Shown here: positions 24,190-36,361 of the stretch, piece by piece
Layout: every line of letters starts with the position of its first letter
Numbering within the stretch: position 1 is the stretch's first letter
Assembly: GCF_910592395.1 (NCBI RefSeq)
Contig: NC_088315.1
Location: forward strand, 9,240,501 to 9,304,500
DNA: 64,000 nucleotides
Direction: 5' to 3'
Origin: Lineus longissimus
Taxonomy: Eukaryota; Nemertea; Pilidiophora; Heteronemertea; Lineidae
The notes under the pieces: generated by a model
Told to the model about the DNA's origin: nothing
Seen by the model: the letters and a program-made list of their open reading frames with translations, nothing else
Database searches by the model: none
Made by a program: the position numbers and the translations under genes

Positions 24190-24900
24190 AAGGGTTTCTG
24201 GAGGTGGCGCATGACGAGGCCAGGCTCAGACTTCAGAAATCCCGTCAATATATGAAGCAGCAATTTGACAAGAGGGCGGTTGTACAGGGCTGGAAACCGA
24301 GTGATTTATGTTTGTTACTGACGCCCCGTCAAAAGGCTTCGAAATGCCCCCCCCCCCCCTAAGTCACTTTCATCAAAATGGGTTGGCCCCTATATAACGT
24401 CGTACAGGAAATGCGGCCCGTGTTTCGTTTAAAAACTAGGCCACGGTTAAAACTCTGATGCAACCTGATATTGATGAAGCGTCATTTCTTTAATGATATG
24501 CGACTGATTGAAAGTTCTGAAGTCCCTTGTGTAGGTGAACCGCTGGTGGAGGAGGACATTCCCTTCAACCAGCGGGACGCGGAGCCTCTTGAAGAGCAAT
24601 TCCCGGAACCTCCAAGAGACGGGTGAGGGTATATGACGGCCTCTTCTTCTATACAAGGGGAGGTGGGCAGTAGTGCTGCAAGGGTTGAGTCTGACGCTAT
24701 AAAGGAAATATATGAAAACGTCAAAATTATCAAAAAGAGAGCGGAATGGGGGGGGGGGGGGCCTTGCAATCTTTTTTGTGAAATGGAAAGATGGGTCCAG
24801 ATATAATTCTTGGGTAGATCGGTCGGACATTGTTACCCCAGGGTTGGTTCAAGCGTTTCTGGACCAGCCAGGAAAAATTAAGAGAAGGAATTGTTGAATT
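24190..24900 (+). mobile_element. Decayed Gypsy-like pol 3' end with chromodomain-like tail
   Basis: The plus-strand frames give HDEARLRLQKSRQYMKQQFD, KRAVVQGWKPSDLCLLLTP and SLSSKWVGPYITSY, the layout of a Ty3/Gypsy integrase C-terminus (xxQKxYYDxRA, then FxxGDLVLL, then KWxGPY). A homopolymer run of C (about 24347-24358) breaks the frame. Further on, IFFVKWKDGSRYNSWVDRSD at 24766-24825 resembles the chromodomain core of some integrases (FVKWKGxxxxxNSW). The frame ends at TGA near 24897. A poly-G run (24748-24761) again breaks the reading frame. It is a dead fragment. Whether both parts come from one element is uncertain. Confidence 0.55.
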
Positions 24901-25683
24901 ATCTCTTTTCGGAAAATTACTGTCTTCTTATCGTTCCAGATAACACATATTTTCGCAGTCGGTTTTGCTGAGGACAACAAATTATTTCAACTTCCAGTTC
25001 CCTTACAAGGTATGAAGGCGCAGATTTCTTTTCTTTTCCTGGTCCTGTTACTGACGTTTTCCCAAACGCAGGCGACCCCTGAGGACGATGCTTTCCGAGG
25101 GCGATGTTGTCCTAGGGGCTTCCTTTGGGGCTATCTTTAAAAAGAAGTCAATGATTAATGTTGCAGAGTCCATTGTTTCAAACCATTCAGAGACCCATTC
25201 CGGATCTAACCCAAATGATTTCCGAGATTAAATTTTATGTATGTGCCCCGGATTCCACCTCATCAGGTGTCTTGTGTACGAGAATACGGGAAGCAGCCAA
25301 CGGCCTTTGGGACCTTCGTGACAGAATCGGTAATCGGTAATTTAAGTTTTTTAAGGTCAAATCGGGGCTCGATTTTTCGTCTGCTAAATTTTAAGTTAAA
25401 TAGATTACAAATTACGAATTACAAATTACAAAAGGTTTATTGAATCCGTATAAAATTTACATTTTACATAAGATGAAAAAGTAATAAACATATGTGCAGT
25501 GCAAATAGAGAAAAGGAATAAAAAAGATCAATAAGTAATAAAGTAACCAAATAATACATTAATTACTTAAAAGTGACAGTTGGTGAGAGTATAAAAGACC
25601 TAAAAAATTATGTTTATTAACGTTTTTGCGATTATTGAGTTTTTCCCATTTGAAAACCAAGGTAACAAAATTTGCCGGGGTAG
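24901..25683. other. AT-rich upstream region of the ankyrin gene
   Basis: No gene is seen. The stretch 25380-25640 is AT-rich with runs of ATTACAAATTAC and AATAAA-like words. Confidence 0.4.
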
Positions 25684-26779
25684 ATGAGTTGGACGAATAA
25701 CCTGAGTGGAATGGCGCTCATGGTTGCACTTTGCGTGTCAACTGCCATGTCCGGACCGGTAGCGCCTCCAGCAGCGGATGTCAATAAATTTGAGGTACGT
25801 ATAATTTCGGTAGATTAACATATACATTGTACATAAAGTATATAGCCGTTGTTATATGCTGTTGCCACTGTTACATCGGGTGGGTAACAGAAACGAGTCA
25901 GTACACATATCAAATATGGAAATCACTATCTAATAATGGACGCAGAGCAAAATTATTTTGTTACCTAACTCTGAAAATTTACTTCGCCGAAACCTTGCCG
26001 GGGTTTACATCGACTAATGTCCATCATCGTGTTAAATTCGAAATTTTGGAGCGATTATGAAGAAATCGTGGTTAGTACTGCATTTTGAATTCTCTTTAGA
26101 ATGGGAACATTTCGTAAAAATCAAAATTGGAGAAATCTTAAACGAAAAAAACTTGAAAGTTTAAGAAACCATTTTAAAACATTGTAAAATTGTAAAATGC
26201 AAAAACGAACCAATGTGTTTGAGAAATACAATTTTCTAAAGTGGGTTTTTTACTCACCCATTGTACAGTGTACTGTTAGTATTGTAATAGCTACAGAAAA
26301 AAAGATGAACTCATGTTGTGGCGTGCCGATATCACGCTAAGAGGCGCGCTGGTTGTCCAACGCTGGCTGTAATCTGGTAGTTACTATTGCACCAGCTGTG
26401 AAATTAGTAAAATAGAAGACGATAAAACTAACCATCACTGAGTTGTTCTAGGTAAAAAAGTAGTCCAAATTAACCATGGTATTGTTTAGAATGACTATTT
26501 CGAAAGTAAATACAACGTATGTTACTGTCAGTGCAATAAGAACTACCAGAATAGTAAAATATTACTATCAAATAGTTATTTATACTCATTGATCTTAAGA
26601 GTGAAGACTATCATCAAAAAAGTATCCTTTTATTTACGGAGGCAGCCCAACGGGTTTTAAAAATGAAGTAACTGTCATTACTGAGGTGCACTTAGTTATC
26701 CGATGACAGGATGATGATGTTGATGATGTTGATGATGTTGATGATGTTGATGATGTTGCTGTTGATGATGAGACGACGA

Positions 26780-26812
<33 letters not shown>

Positions 26813-26882
26813 TGAACTACTACTACTACTACTACTACTACTACGACGACGACGACGATGAACTACTACTACTACTACTACT

Positions 26883-26913
<31 letters not shown>

Positions 26914-26937
26914 TGAACTACTACTACTACTACTACT

Positions 26938-26977
<40 letters not shown>

Positions 26978-29900
26978 TGAACTACTACTACGACGAGGAC
27001 AACGATGACGATGAATGTGTAAAAATACGGGTTGGTAAGTCGGCATAGCTCCTGTAAGTGACCACAGTACAGGCTTGTTGGAACTCGTAGTCCTAGTGAC
27101 ATCCAGCGCCACGTGGCGGCAATCGGTTTACGCCATTGAATGTACACTTTCAGAATGGGAAGACACTGCTTATGCACGCTGCTATAGCCAATAACGTCGC
27201 ACGTGTCAAGAGCTTGATCAACGCTGGAGCTGATCTCGATCTGACGCGAGTAAGTATCATCATTCTGTCCATGTTGTCTGGGAGAATCTCCTTTTTCAAA
27301 TTTAACCACTTTAAACATCATAGTCAAAAACCAGTTTTTTGGTAATCCTAGTGGTAGACATCATTGTTACCCTGTTCAGAACATGCTATGGACGTAGCTA
27401 GTGGGGGGAGGGGGGGGGGGGGAGGGGAAGGGGGAGGGGGTAGTAGTAAAATGATGATGACTTCCAAATGTCGGAATCCGCATCTTGGCTACGAATTTGA
27501 TAAGGAGCAATAACATTTAATGATACTTAGGGTACGAGTGGTAAAACCAGTCAACTTCCTCACTGTACGAGCGGCAAAACCGCCGTATCTTTGCCTGTCG
27601 ACTCCTCAGTTCCGCTGATGATTTCGACCAGGGCCCGGTTGTTCAAAAAAAATTTTGAAAATTTTTTTGTCCCTATCTGAAGAGCTAAAATGGCCCCTCG
27701 TTTAACCCAATATTTTCATTTTCACCATGCAATTTAATATATTTTTTATAGTCCCTTTTCTCTTTCCATCTTTATTTGCCATTTAATTAGTCTGGGTGGA
27801 CGGCACTTATGTCCGCCTCTTTTGATGGTTACACGGAAGTGGCAGTGGAACTGATTAAAGCTGGTGCTGGCTTGAACATCAGGACTAAGGTAAGGTGTCA
27901 TAGTAAAGAATCATCAATCATGATGGCAAAAATCTGATCATTTGGCATAATTGTCAGATTTCTCTTGTATACTCAATATTCATGAGCGTGATTGCAATCA
28001 TTGACAAGGTTTCTGGTGTAAATTGTTCTTAGTAACATGGCGAATGAATCTTCACATTACACGTAATTAATGACAGTATTTACTTTGTGTTCACAATCGG
28101 CAATTCAAGTGCTATGTGATTTCATCTTTCAATTTAGATTGGTGACACGGCGCTTATGTTCGCCTCTGAATATGGCCGCGAGGAAATTGTAGCAGAACTA
28201 ATCAAAGCTGGTGCTGACGTGAACATTAAGGATGAAGTAAGGTCCTTCCTCGAATACCAGGGTCTGTTGTTTGATTGGTAAATGCCGAGTCGTGTATAGG
28301 CTCAGAAGCTCAGTATCGATAAAACGTTGAAACGTTTTCTTTTAATCGGGGAGGGGTAGGCAGTACTTCTTATCAGCTTTAGATGGTGGGGGGGGGGGGG
28401 GCTCATTGTTGACGGAAGACGAACGGACCGACCGACCAACAGATGACGGGTGACGGACTAGACGTGACGACATAAGCTCACCCAGGTGACCTAAAAACGT
28501 AATGAAATGGTATGCTCTCCCAGCGTTTATTTCCATATTTTATATACTATTTCCAATAATGGCTGGCCATAGTGTGGTTGGGGTGAATTTTGACGTATCG
28601 TCAAAAGACGGCGTTGACAGCCAGATTTCCTACGATTGACCAATCAAAAGCTTCGGTACAGGGGTTGTGTCGTTGCCATCGTCAGACAATTTTGATTGGC
28701 TCAGGCAATTATTGTAAGTGTCTCTATATTTTTGCACAAAAGAAAATACCAAAAAAACGTTTTCGACCATTTTTGGCCGAAAGATTTCAAAAAAGTATCT
28801 TTTGGCAACCGCAGAGTGCCTCTTGCCCCCCCCCCCCCAGTTTCAATCTGGACATTTTGAGGCTCACTTGATGCTGTTGTTATTATTTGAAATGGTAGGC
28901 TAATTTGATGTGTTGTAGCTGGGTCTCGCCCAAAATTGTTTCCAAAAGGTACTTGATTGGATGATATAAGTTATAATACGTTGATTTATGGTTTGAAACA
29001 ATGAGATTATTTCAAATGAATGTGGCCAATAATTAAATTTCCACATGGCGCCTCATACAAAATTATCTCAGAATGGAATGACATTAAAAATAACAAACTA
29101 AAGGGATACGGAGTCCGTTGTCAATCAGAAATTATTGATTTATCAGATACCTAAACGAACCGACCCAGGGTCACTACCTGCACACGCCACTCATTTCATC
29201 TTTAGTTTTCATTTCATTTCTGACATTTAGGGTGGCCGTACGGCATTATATGAAGCCTCCTGGAATGGCCACAATAGAGTCGCAGCAGAACTGATTAAAG
29301 CGGGTGCTGAAGTAAACATCCAAAATAAGGTAGAGTAGCAGGTCTATGGTTATTGTAATGAGATGATGGTGCAATATGTACGCTACTATAAACTGTCAAG
29401 ATAAATAATCAGGAGTCGGTGTTTGACACATACATTTTTGTAGCGCTACCCGAACAATCATTCTGAACCAGTTAAAAAGAAAGGAAAACAAATTTACTGC
29501 GGATCGCAACCAAACGTTGGTATATGGTCTGTAACTTACCCCGGGATTTTCCCTATGTAAGCAGAGACTACATACAAAGTTTGGTTGCGATCCGTCCGTC
29601 GGTTAATGAGATTCGTTCTCGAATCTAGTATGGATTCTGCCACGGAAAGTGCGTAGGACTTTAGGTATGGTCCTGAACACGATTTCATTGAACTATCATC
29701 CTGAGATCAGGCTCTTTTTAGCCCTCCTCCGTCGACAGGCGGAGTATATTGAAACATTGGTTATGTCAGGATGTTGAACTATAAGTGAGCAGCTTTCTGG
29801 ACGTGTTATGTGAAAATACACCAATGCACGAACGAGCACTCGGCTCCTTTGAAAATTGAATGCATGGTCAAATCTGGGCGATATTACTCCCGCAATGAAC

Positions 29901-32629
29901 TGTCCACGTGATTCCAATATGTCCTTCTATGACTGTCCTTTTGTTGAAATGTCGCTGTTAAAAATTATCGCAGCAAGCCCATGTCTATTGCTATTTCATG
30001 ACGGATTTTCTGATAAGTAATACTAATATCATCTTTTTGGAGTTTACTTGTTCAACGAACTCGATCCTTCATCATTCCTATCACGACATATTTTTCTCGG
30101 CCTGCAAATTGTACAAAAATAATTTCGACATTTAGTACGGCTGGACGGCACTATCCTCTGCCTCCCTGAATGGTCACAAGGAAGTCGTCTTGGAACTTAT
30201 TCAGGCTGGGGCTAACGTGGACATCAAAAATAAGGTAGAGTATACAGGTTTGTGCTAACAGGTTTGCGGAATACGGACGAATTCCAATGAATCCTAGGAA
30301 CTGTTTCTTCATGCAATAGCAACCCGCGAAGTTACTATTTATAGCTCACAAGGTCATTTGCATAAGATATTAATGACGTTTTAGTCACGTGACAGTCGGA
30401 CATCGACACTTATTTCTACGCATTTGAGCTTATTTCAAAGTCAATTATCTTTGACCCTGCATTGTTTTTAGCATGAATGATACCATAGAGTCAGAGAGAG
30501 AAATGTTCAGAACAATTATGTAGTATTTCCAACACTCGGACATGTGCCAGATTGAATCTAACTGCCCTAGTTAGAAAGCCTGAATCCATTACGAAACCGC
30601 ATGATTGTCCGACATTGCCTGTAATTCAGCGATGGGGAAATAGAGGGCAGCAGCTGCAGTGACGTCATCTTCGCGGAATGCTATTACACGTACTAGCAAA
30701 ACGATAAAAAGGGACACGTTAAAACACGTTTTTCTTAAATTGAAGTGGAAACGGCGCATTAACGGTCTAACCAACGGGTCTAACCGCACTGTATTATATC
30801 TCTATTACTGAGTACAGAAACCAAAATGGTGCCCGAGATTGATAGTAATTTAAAATCACTTGACAGACAAACAGTACAATTACAACGTACATAATCATTA
30901 TAAATAAAACTGCTTCTGCTATAACTGCAGAAATAAAATTGCTTCGCTTTCGCAGAAAATGTCTTGCTTTCGCGGGATGTGGCGGGGTGTTCCACACACT
31001 GGAAGGCCTGATATGGACTTTATTTATCATGATAAACTTTTCTGGTATAGCTTGCATGGCAATCCTCTGATGGCTTATAGGGGAGAGAGCACACACAAAT
31101 ATGCGTGCTTTATATGAAAATGTAGCGAATAGATGGCTGGGTATAGATTTTCTTTTCTTTTGTTTTTATAACCTTGGCGGACAACGTCATTGATTACTCG
31201 TTACCGGGTCATCCTGTGTTCCTTTAGTGCTATTTTTTGTTGTTCTATGTTCGCTATAAGTTCCTATAATCATTCCCCGGTTCGATGTACGCCGTAAAGA
31301 AAAGTTTGATTTCTAAGATAGTCTGCTAGGGTAATTGACAATGGCGATGTCGTGCCTTTGTTAGAAATACAGGTCAATTTATATCATGTTAAGAGTCGGA
31401 CACGGGTCTCATGCCGACTTATCGGCGGTGTGCGCCAATCTCGAAGCCTAGGTCACGATAGAACCGGGGAATATAGGATCCGAGAACATCAATAGAGAAG
31501 TTGTGTGTACATTTTGTTGCGCCTTAAGGTACTGTGGGCAAAGTTTTCGTGAGAGGTTTCAGAGTTTGCTCACGTACGCTGGGCCCCCTCAGAGTGCCTT
31601 TCGTATGTGATATGTCTGTGTCTAAAACCCACAGAGGAAAATTAAAAGGATGACTAAGATATGAACAAACATACGTAATGGTGCAATGTATGCAATGAGT
31701 AAAAGTTAAATGTCATCAAGTACGGTAAGAAAAGTTGTTCCGATCAAATATTCACTCTTCCTAAATCTCGCCTCGGAACCTTCCCTAAACCGTCCCGAGT
31801 GATCTACGTGAAGGAAATGTCTGCAGTACATCTGTTAGTACATTTTTAGTGAATACATTACGTTTGTTAGGCGCATACACTAGTTCTTTATTGACTAGAA
31901 CCTGAGAAACATAGATAGGCACCGCCCCTCATCTCCTATACTTTACCTAGACCTCCTATTCCCTATATGCAATTATTTGTTGTACAGTGTATTTCACCTT
32001 TGACATTCAGTTTGGTAAGACAGCACTAACGTTCACCATCGAGAATGGTCATCCCGGTGGTTACAAGGAAATTGCAGCGGAACTGATTAAAGCTGGTGCT
32101 GACGTGAAAAGCAAAGATAAGGTACAGTATCACTTTCATCAAAAATATATGAAAGACCAACTCCTCATTTCGTAGTCTTAAGAATCCACAGGTGTTAACT
32201 ATTATGTTATTGATTTCGTTGCCGATTTCAGATGGGTGTGGGTTGGGTAAACCACCATCATATTTTTCTCTTCAAACACTGAGAATTTGTCGCCATAGTC
32301 TAGGAGTTTTTGTAAAAATCCATGTTTTTGTATTTGATGTCAAACTGCTTAACATATATACTTGACATGTTTGAAATGTATAAAGTGATTAATTGTGAGA
32401 ATGTAACAAGATGCGAGATCCTCTCAGTTTTAACAATTCATATACCGGTATGCCAAATTGGTTAGAAGCGATGGCGGTTGCTTCGTCAAGGTTGATACAA
32501 GGATCTCTTTGTCGTATCTCTGTTTACACTGTACAATTCTTGCAGCATGGAAAGACTGCCATTGATTATGCTGAGGAATGGGGATACAAAGAAATATCGA
32601 CGATGCTGATGAGTGCTACCGCGATGTGA
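25684..32629 (+). CDS. Ankyrin-repeat protein, eight exons, one repeat per exon
   Basis: Exons, all phase 0: 25684-25794, 27154-27249, 27791-27889, 28138-28236, 29231-29329, 30136-30234, 32011-32121 and 32546-32629 (stop TGA). They join to about 265 residues. Exon 1 begins MSWTNNLSGMALMVALCVST, just after an in-frame TAG. Its hydrophobic core could be a signal peptide, but a second Met (MSGPVAPPA) could be the real start, leaving a cytosolic protein. Exons 2-7 each encode exactly one ankyrin repeat (TALMxAxxxGxxEVxxELIKAGADVNIxxK); exon 7 has four extra residues (PGGY) in the loop. Exon 8 is a half repeat ending SATAM. Every exon has AG before it and GTAAGT/GTAAGG/GTAGAG/GTACAG after it. Ankyrin repeats bind proteins; the partner is unknown. 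The one-repeat-one-exon layout suggests growth by exon duplication. Confidence 0.88.
26711..27015. repeat. Compound trinucleotide microsatellite
   Basis: It starts as GATGATGTT repeats, then alternating blocks of (ACG)n and (ACT)n joined by GATGAACT. The block pair is itself repeated about four times with changing lengths. It lies in intron 1 of the ankyrin gene, about 140 bp before exon 2. A Ser/Arg-rich open frame across it on the minus strand is a by-product. Confidence 0.95.
27533..27675 (-). repeat. Dispersed repeat sharing its end with the 49.9 kb element
   Basis: CAGGGCCCGGTTGTTCAAAA at 27629-27648 matches the terminal inverted repeats of the element at 49.9-51.0 kb. The adjoining bases 27555-27606, reversed (GACAGGCAAAGATACGGCGG, GGAAGTTGAC), match the right flank of that element at 51006-51058. 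It lies in intron 2 of the ankyrin gene. Confidence 0.65.
29501..29593. repeat. Inverted repeat with ~38 bp arms
   Basis: GGATCGCAACCAAACGTTGG (29501 onward) pairs with CTTTGGTTGCGATCC-like sequence ending at 29593. The reverse of the right arm reads GGATCGCAACCAAACTTTGT, and similarity continues through TATxTxGTCTxT. It is a small foldback element in intron 5 of the ankyrin gene. Confidence 0.7.
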
Positions 32630-33037
32630 TGAGAAGAACACGCCACCCGATCAGCCGTAGTGATGAGCGGTGACATTACCTTGTAGCGAAAAGATGACAA
32701 ATACAGTGTTTTAATCCCAATCCGATAAAGTTGAGGGCCCACGCTGACCATAAGAAAACCACGAGACTGAAAAGTTTATATTGTATTTATGGACGTGTAA
32801 ATATTCTGAAAAACAACCCACAGTTGCAGAGGTATACCTTTCTGGAGAAGTTACAGACGAACAGACTTCAGTGAAGAAATCACACTTGAGAAATGTTTTT
32901 GGCTTTGCCACTTAGGTTATTTGTCAGTTGTAATGTCTAGTTATTTTGACTTATTCCAACCACAAGTCAGTAACAATAATAGGCTCCAAAAGTATTTCCA
33001 AGTAATTAGAATGATTTGAGCTTTTTAAAAAAATCTT

Positions 33038-33043
33038 AATAAA
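33038..33043 (+). promoter_or_regulatory. Possible poly(A) signal of the ankyrin gene
   Basis: AATAAA occurs about 410 bp after the stop codon of the ankyrin gene, in AT-rich sequence, and is a plausible 3' end signal. It is not verified. Confidence 0.35.
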
Positions 33044-33059
33044 ATCTGCTATCGGGGCT

Positions 33060-33788
33060 GCTCTTCAACCAGCTGTGGTAGCGGTGTTACGCTTTTGTAA
33101 TTGAGGACTCCCGACAAAGAGACATTGATTTGGTGAAGACAAGTCCACAACAAGCTGATGAGGCACACACCGACGTCATGGATGGGCTTGTCCTTGGTGG
33201 TATGGTCTAGGGGTCGATCGTCATAAACATACTGTCGAGAAGCTATTTAGCCGGCTTTGGCGCATCTGCTTCCCATAGGCCTCACGTAATAATAGCGTCT
33301 ACACAATGTATACAGCCCTTTGTGTGTTATCTACCTAGCTAGGTGAAGCCAAGAAAGATCAGGCCTGGCCACATTATACGATTCTGCATGTTGCGACCCA
33401 ACAGTCTCGTCGCCTCGGCAGTCTTGCGATAAATAAGTAGTACAGCGAGAGTGTCCACACTACGATTGCATCAGCCAACTGAAACTCGCCAAAGCTCAAT
33501 GAGACGGTCTTCACGTTCATCAGTCCAGAAGTCTGCCATGAGTACTGTGATCATGTGACGAAATGAAATGTACAGATTGGCTATCGCAGATGAATTGTAT
33601 CGCAACCCTTCCCAGACTTCATGACCCGACGATCGGGTCGCATCGTAAGGGTGTTCGCACTACATGACTGACTACGATTCATCAGTCTCATAAGACTGGA
33701 CCAATTCAGTCTTGTTAGTCTGGGTCTTGCGACCGCTGACGACTGCCTACGACAGGTCGTAGACTTCGTAGAATCTGTGTTGTGTCAC
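33060..33788. other. Intergenic, convergent 3' ends
   Basis: No gene is seen. It contains loosely repeated words such as GTCTTGCGA, GACTACGATTCATCAGTC and GTCGTAGAC, suggesting a decayed repeat around 33.36-33.78 kb. Confidence 0.4.
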
Positions 33789-35633
33789 CTAATAGAATGT
33801 AGCAGTGTCGATTAGTATCATTCCTAAAAACACCAATGAAAAAAATACAACTATTGCCTGGTCAAATTCACATGGGCCAATTGAAACGGAAAAGAGGACG
33901 AAGAATAACAGGATTCCCATACACTGCAACCCAAGCATCGAATCAAGAGAATGCAAATCCCAACCTCGGTATCTAACAATCTGGTCTTCTGTTGTATCAT
34001 ATGCACACCACGTACCGGATGTCAACCATCGTGAGAGAAATCCACGTGAATCGTTGTGTTTGATGATAGTTCCATCTGCTTTGAGTACCAGGACGTTTTG
34101 ATGCGGAAACTGACCAAAATCCACGATGGTGTTTCCGTCTTGGTCAGTTTCCGCCGACCAAAACATTGTTGCTCTACCATTGTTACTGGAGTTTATAACA
34201 TTTCCAATTTCAATGTCCCGACAAGAATTATTATCTAAATTGAACAACCGCATAATGGGTTGTCTGTTTCTCAGTAGCAATACCTCCCCTGTCGGTAAAA
34301 CAGAAATGTCCGAAGCTGGATATACACCGTCGATGATCGTCTTGTAGACCGAACCATTTTTGGAAAAGTACATCGTATCGGCGAAGCACCTCAAACAAAA
34401 CGAATTGTTGCTCAGACTGGACCTACCTAACGTGACAAGTCTTCCACGAGAGAAGAACCGGACTCTGAACACTCCACGACAAGGACGATCTTCTGGAAAT
34501 GTAAGATCAACGACCTTCTTAACGGACGACACGTCATCACACGCCGAGATCGAGTCACAATCGCAGAGTTCTAGTTCACCGACTAGTTGCTTGACATCCT
34601 CGAGTATGGTACAAGTATCGGGAAGGAGAGATATCATAAGCCCCTGTCGAATATTATTGAGAGTATCAACACTTTGACCATCATGGGGTGTTTTGCGGGA
34701 CGACAAAAGTTGTAAATTGTCTCTCATTTTATTTGAGAGGATATTGAGGTCCCTCATAGCCCGTTTGATATTTTCCTGACAATGTTTGGATTTTATCTGC
34801 ATTTCGTCATTTGTCTCTTTGAAATCGTTTATTCGCTTTGTCACATTCTTCGCAAGCTGTTTGCACACTCTATCAACAGTGGTCTTCTGCATTCTAAGAG
34901 CCTTGATAACGTCTTGTAGACGGTCACTTTGTGCCTGGAGACGATTCACTCTCATTGAGTCGCCACCAATCCTCCTCTTCACACTGGACAGCGTGTAATC
35001 AGATGTCTTCTTCTCGACATCATCAAGAGACCGTAACAGTTCGTGTTGCTTCTTTTCTAGTTTCGTCAACACAACCTGCACTTTAGCTGAGGTGTCCTCA
35101 ACCGTTTCACTGTACGTAACGACATCATGTCTCCCACCATTGTGATCACATAGCTTGCAAACACTGCAGAAAGCTTGATTGCATGTCTTGCAATAAAAAG
35201 ACAGGATATTTCCATGCCAACAGCAAATAGCTATTATCTCCTGTTCATGGTTACCAGTACTATAAATGTCGTGTTCCTTGGTACATGCTGAACATAGGAA
35301 AGCGTCACATCTATTGCAAAGCGATTCAGCAACCTTTGTGCAGCCACTACACTTGATGCATGACGTGTCCTTGAGTTTTCCGTATGCGTCCATTATCGAA
35401 ATCAATTTGAAATCATCTTTTAAATTAGCTACTCCATCGCGTGGGATCTTGCATTGCTCGCGACACACTGGACACTGGAATGCATCTCTTCTCCCTAATG
35501 ACCCGACATATTCCTCTATGCAGTTGCGGCAGGCGCTATGAAAGCATGGTCCCATAATCTTCGGTCCATTCACCTGGTCACAACAAAACGGACATTCAAA
35601 CTCTTGTCGGAGAAGAACATCTACGGATGTCAT
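33789..35633 (-). CDS. TRIM-type RING/B-box protein with C-terminal membrane segments
   Basis: An intact 614-codon frame. The RING is a C3HC4 finger: C14-x2-C17-x12-C30-x-H32-x2-C35-x2-C38-x15-C54-x2-C57. A first B-box-like cluster lies at about 92-121 (CIKCSGC, CNRC, CSAC) and a second at about 137-170 (CxxH, CKTC, CSVC, H). A coiled coil runs from about 185 to 330 (KLEKKQHELLRSL onward). A C-terminal region (about 380-565) has propeller-like strands. The last 45 residues hold two hydrophobic segments (MGILLFFVLFSVSIG and IVVFFSLVFLGMILI). The family are E3 ubiquitin ligases; membrane anchoring is inferred from the hydrophobic tail. ATG lies 8 bases after a strong 3' splice site (poly-T then CAG), so an intron sits in the 5' UTR while the coding part is a single exon. 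Confidence 0.93.
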   Translation of the reverse strand: MTSVDVLLRQEFECPFCCDQVNGPKIMGPCFHSACRNCIEEYVGSLGRRDAFQCPVCREQCKIPRDGVANLKDDFKLISIMDAYGKLKDTSCIKCSGCTKVAESLCNRCDAFLCSACTKEHDIYSTGNHEQEIIAICCWHGNILSFYCKTCNQAFCSVCKLCDHNGGRHDVVTYSETVEDTSAKVQVVLTKLEKKQHELLRSLDDVEKKTSDYTLSSVKRRIGGDSMRVNRLQAQSDRLQDVIKALRMQKTTVDRVCKQLAKNVTKRINDFKETNDEMQIKSKHCQENIKRAMRDLNILSNKMRDNLQLLSSRKTPHDGQSVDTLNNIRQGLMISLLPDTCTILEDVKQLVGELELCDCDSISACDDVSSVKKVVDLTFPEDRPCRGVFRVRFFSRGRLVTLGRSSLSNNSFCLRCFADTMYFSKNGSVYKTIIDGVYPASDISVLPTGEVLLLRNRQPIMRLFNLDNNSCRDIEIGNVINSSNNGRATMFWSAETDQDGNTIVDFGQFPHQNVLVLKADGTIIKHNDSRGFLSRWLTSGTWCAYDTTEDQIVRYRGWDLHSLDSMLGLQCMGILLFFVLFSVSIGPCEFDQAIVVFFSLVFLGMILIDTATFY

Positions 35634-35641
35634 CTTGGCTT

Positions 35642-36361
35642 CTGAAAAAAAAAATTACTCTATAACACTAAATAGATAAGACAAAAGCACTGTCAGATCT
35701 TTTTAGAACAAGAGTACTGCAATCGGGTTATTCAGAAAAACCTGCTGTCTTTCAAAGTTGTAACTTCTACGATTATCCAATGAAAAATGTCCATCTAAAT
35801 TTAGGTTTTTATCCAAAATGTCGTCTTGAGCAGGCATGCATTATCAACAACTTGATCACAACACAGTGTTTACTTTATATTTTACGAAATGTATGGATAT
35901 TATTCTGGTCTATATGGGGTACTTCATTGTATTACATTTATCCAAGTGCATATTAGAAATAAAACATAATTGATTTATCACATGTGGGCAGCTGTCAGGA
36001 GACATTTCTACACACGATGACTGTAGGTGCACAAACCTATAGTCTGGAGACGCTGGTGTATATACGGTTTCTTTATCTCTTTGTTATTACGTGTGCGTGT
36101 AATTATGTATCGCAAAGACGCATTTCTGACCTGAATCTGCATGTTGTGTCAGAAAAATATATATCATAGAATAGACAGAATATATACAATAGACAGCTGA
36201 AAAGGCCATGAATTTTCAAAAGGCAGCCCAGAATTTTCCAGTGGACCCCGAAATAACAAGCGGAGCCAATCACAAAAGGAAATACTCAAAAACATTGCAT
36301 CTGTGTCAGGACGCCAAAAAGGACCGAAAAATTCACGATATGAAATATTTATTTATTAAAT
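35642..36361. other. 5' intron and upstream region of the TRIM gene
   Basis: The first bases are the 3' end of a 5'-UTR intron on the minus strand. The untranslated first exon and promoter must lie upstream but cannot be placed. Confidence 0.4.

Noticed and set aside
24447-24830. Minus-strand proline-rich frames
   Set aside because: They are antisense to the Gypsy/chromodomain remnant and include a translated poly-G tract.
26881-27327. 148-residue minus-strand frame with poly-Ser and poly-Arg
   Set aside because: It is translated microsatellite running antisense into a genuine ankyrin exon.
33805-35541. Several plus-strand frames opposite the TRIM gene
   Set aside because: They are shadows of the 614-codon minus-strand gene, which carries all the zinc-binding residues.
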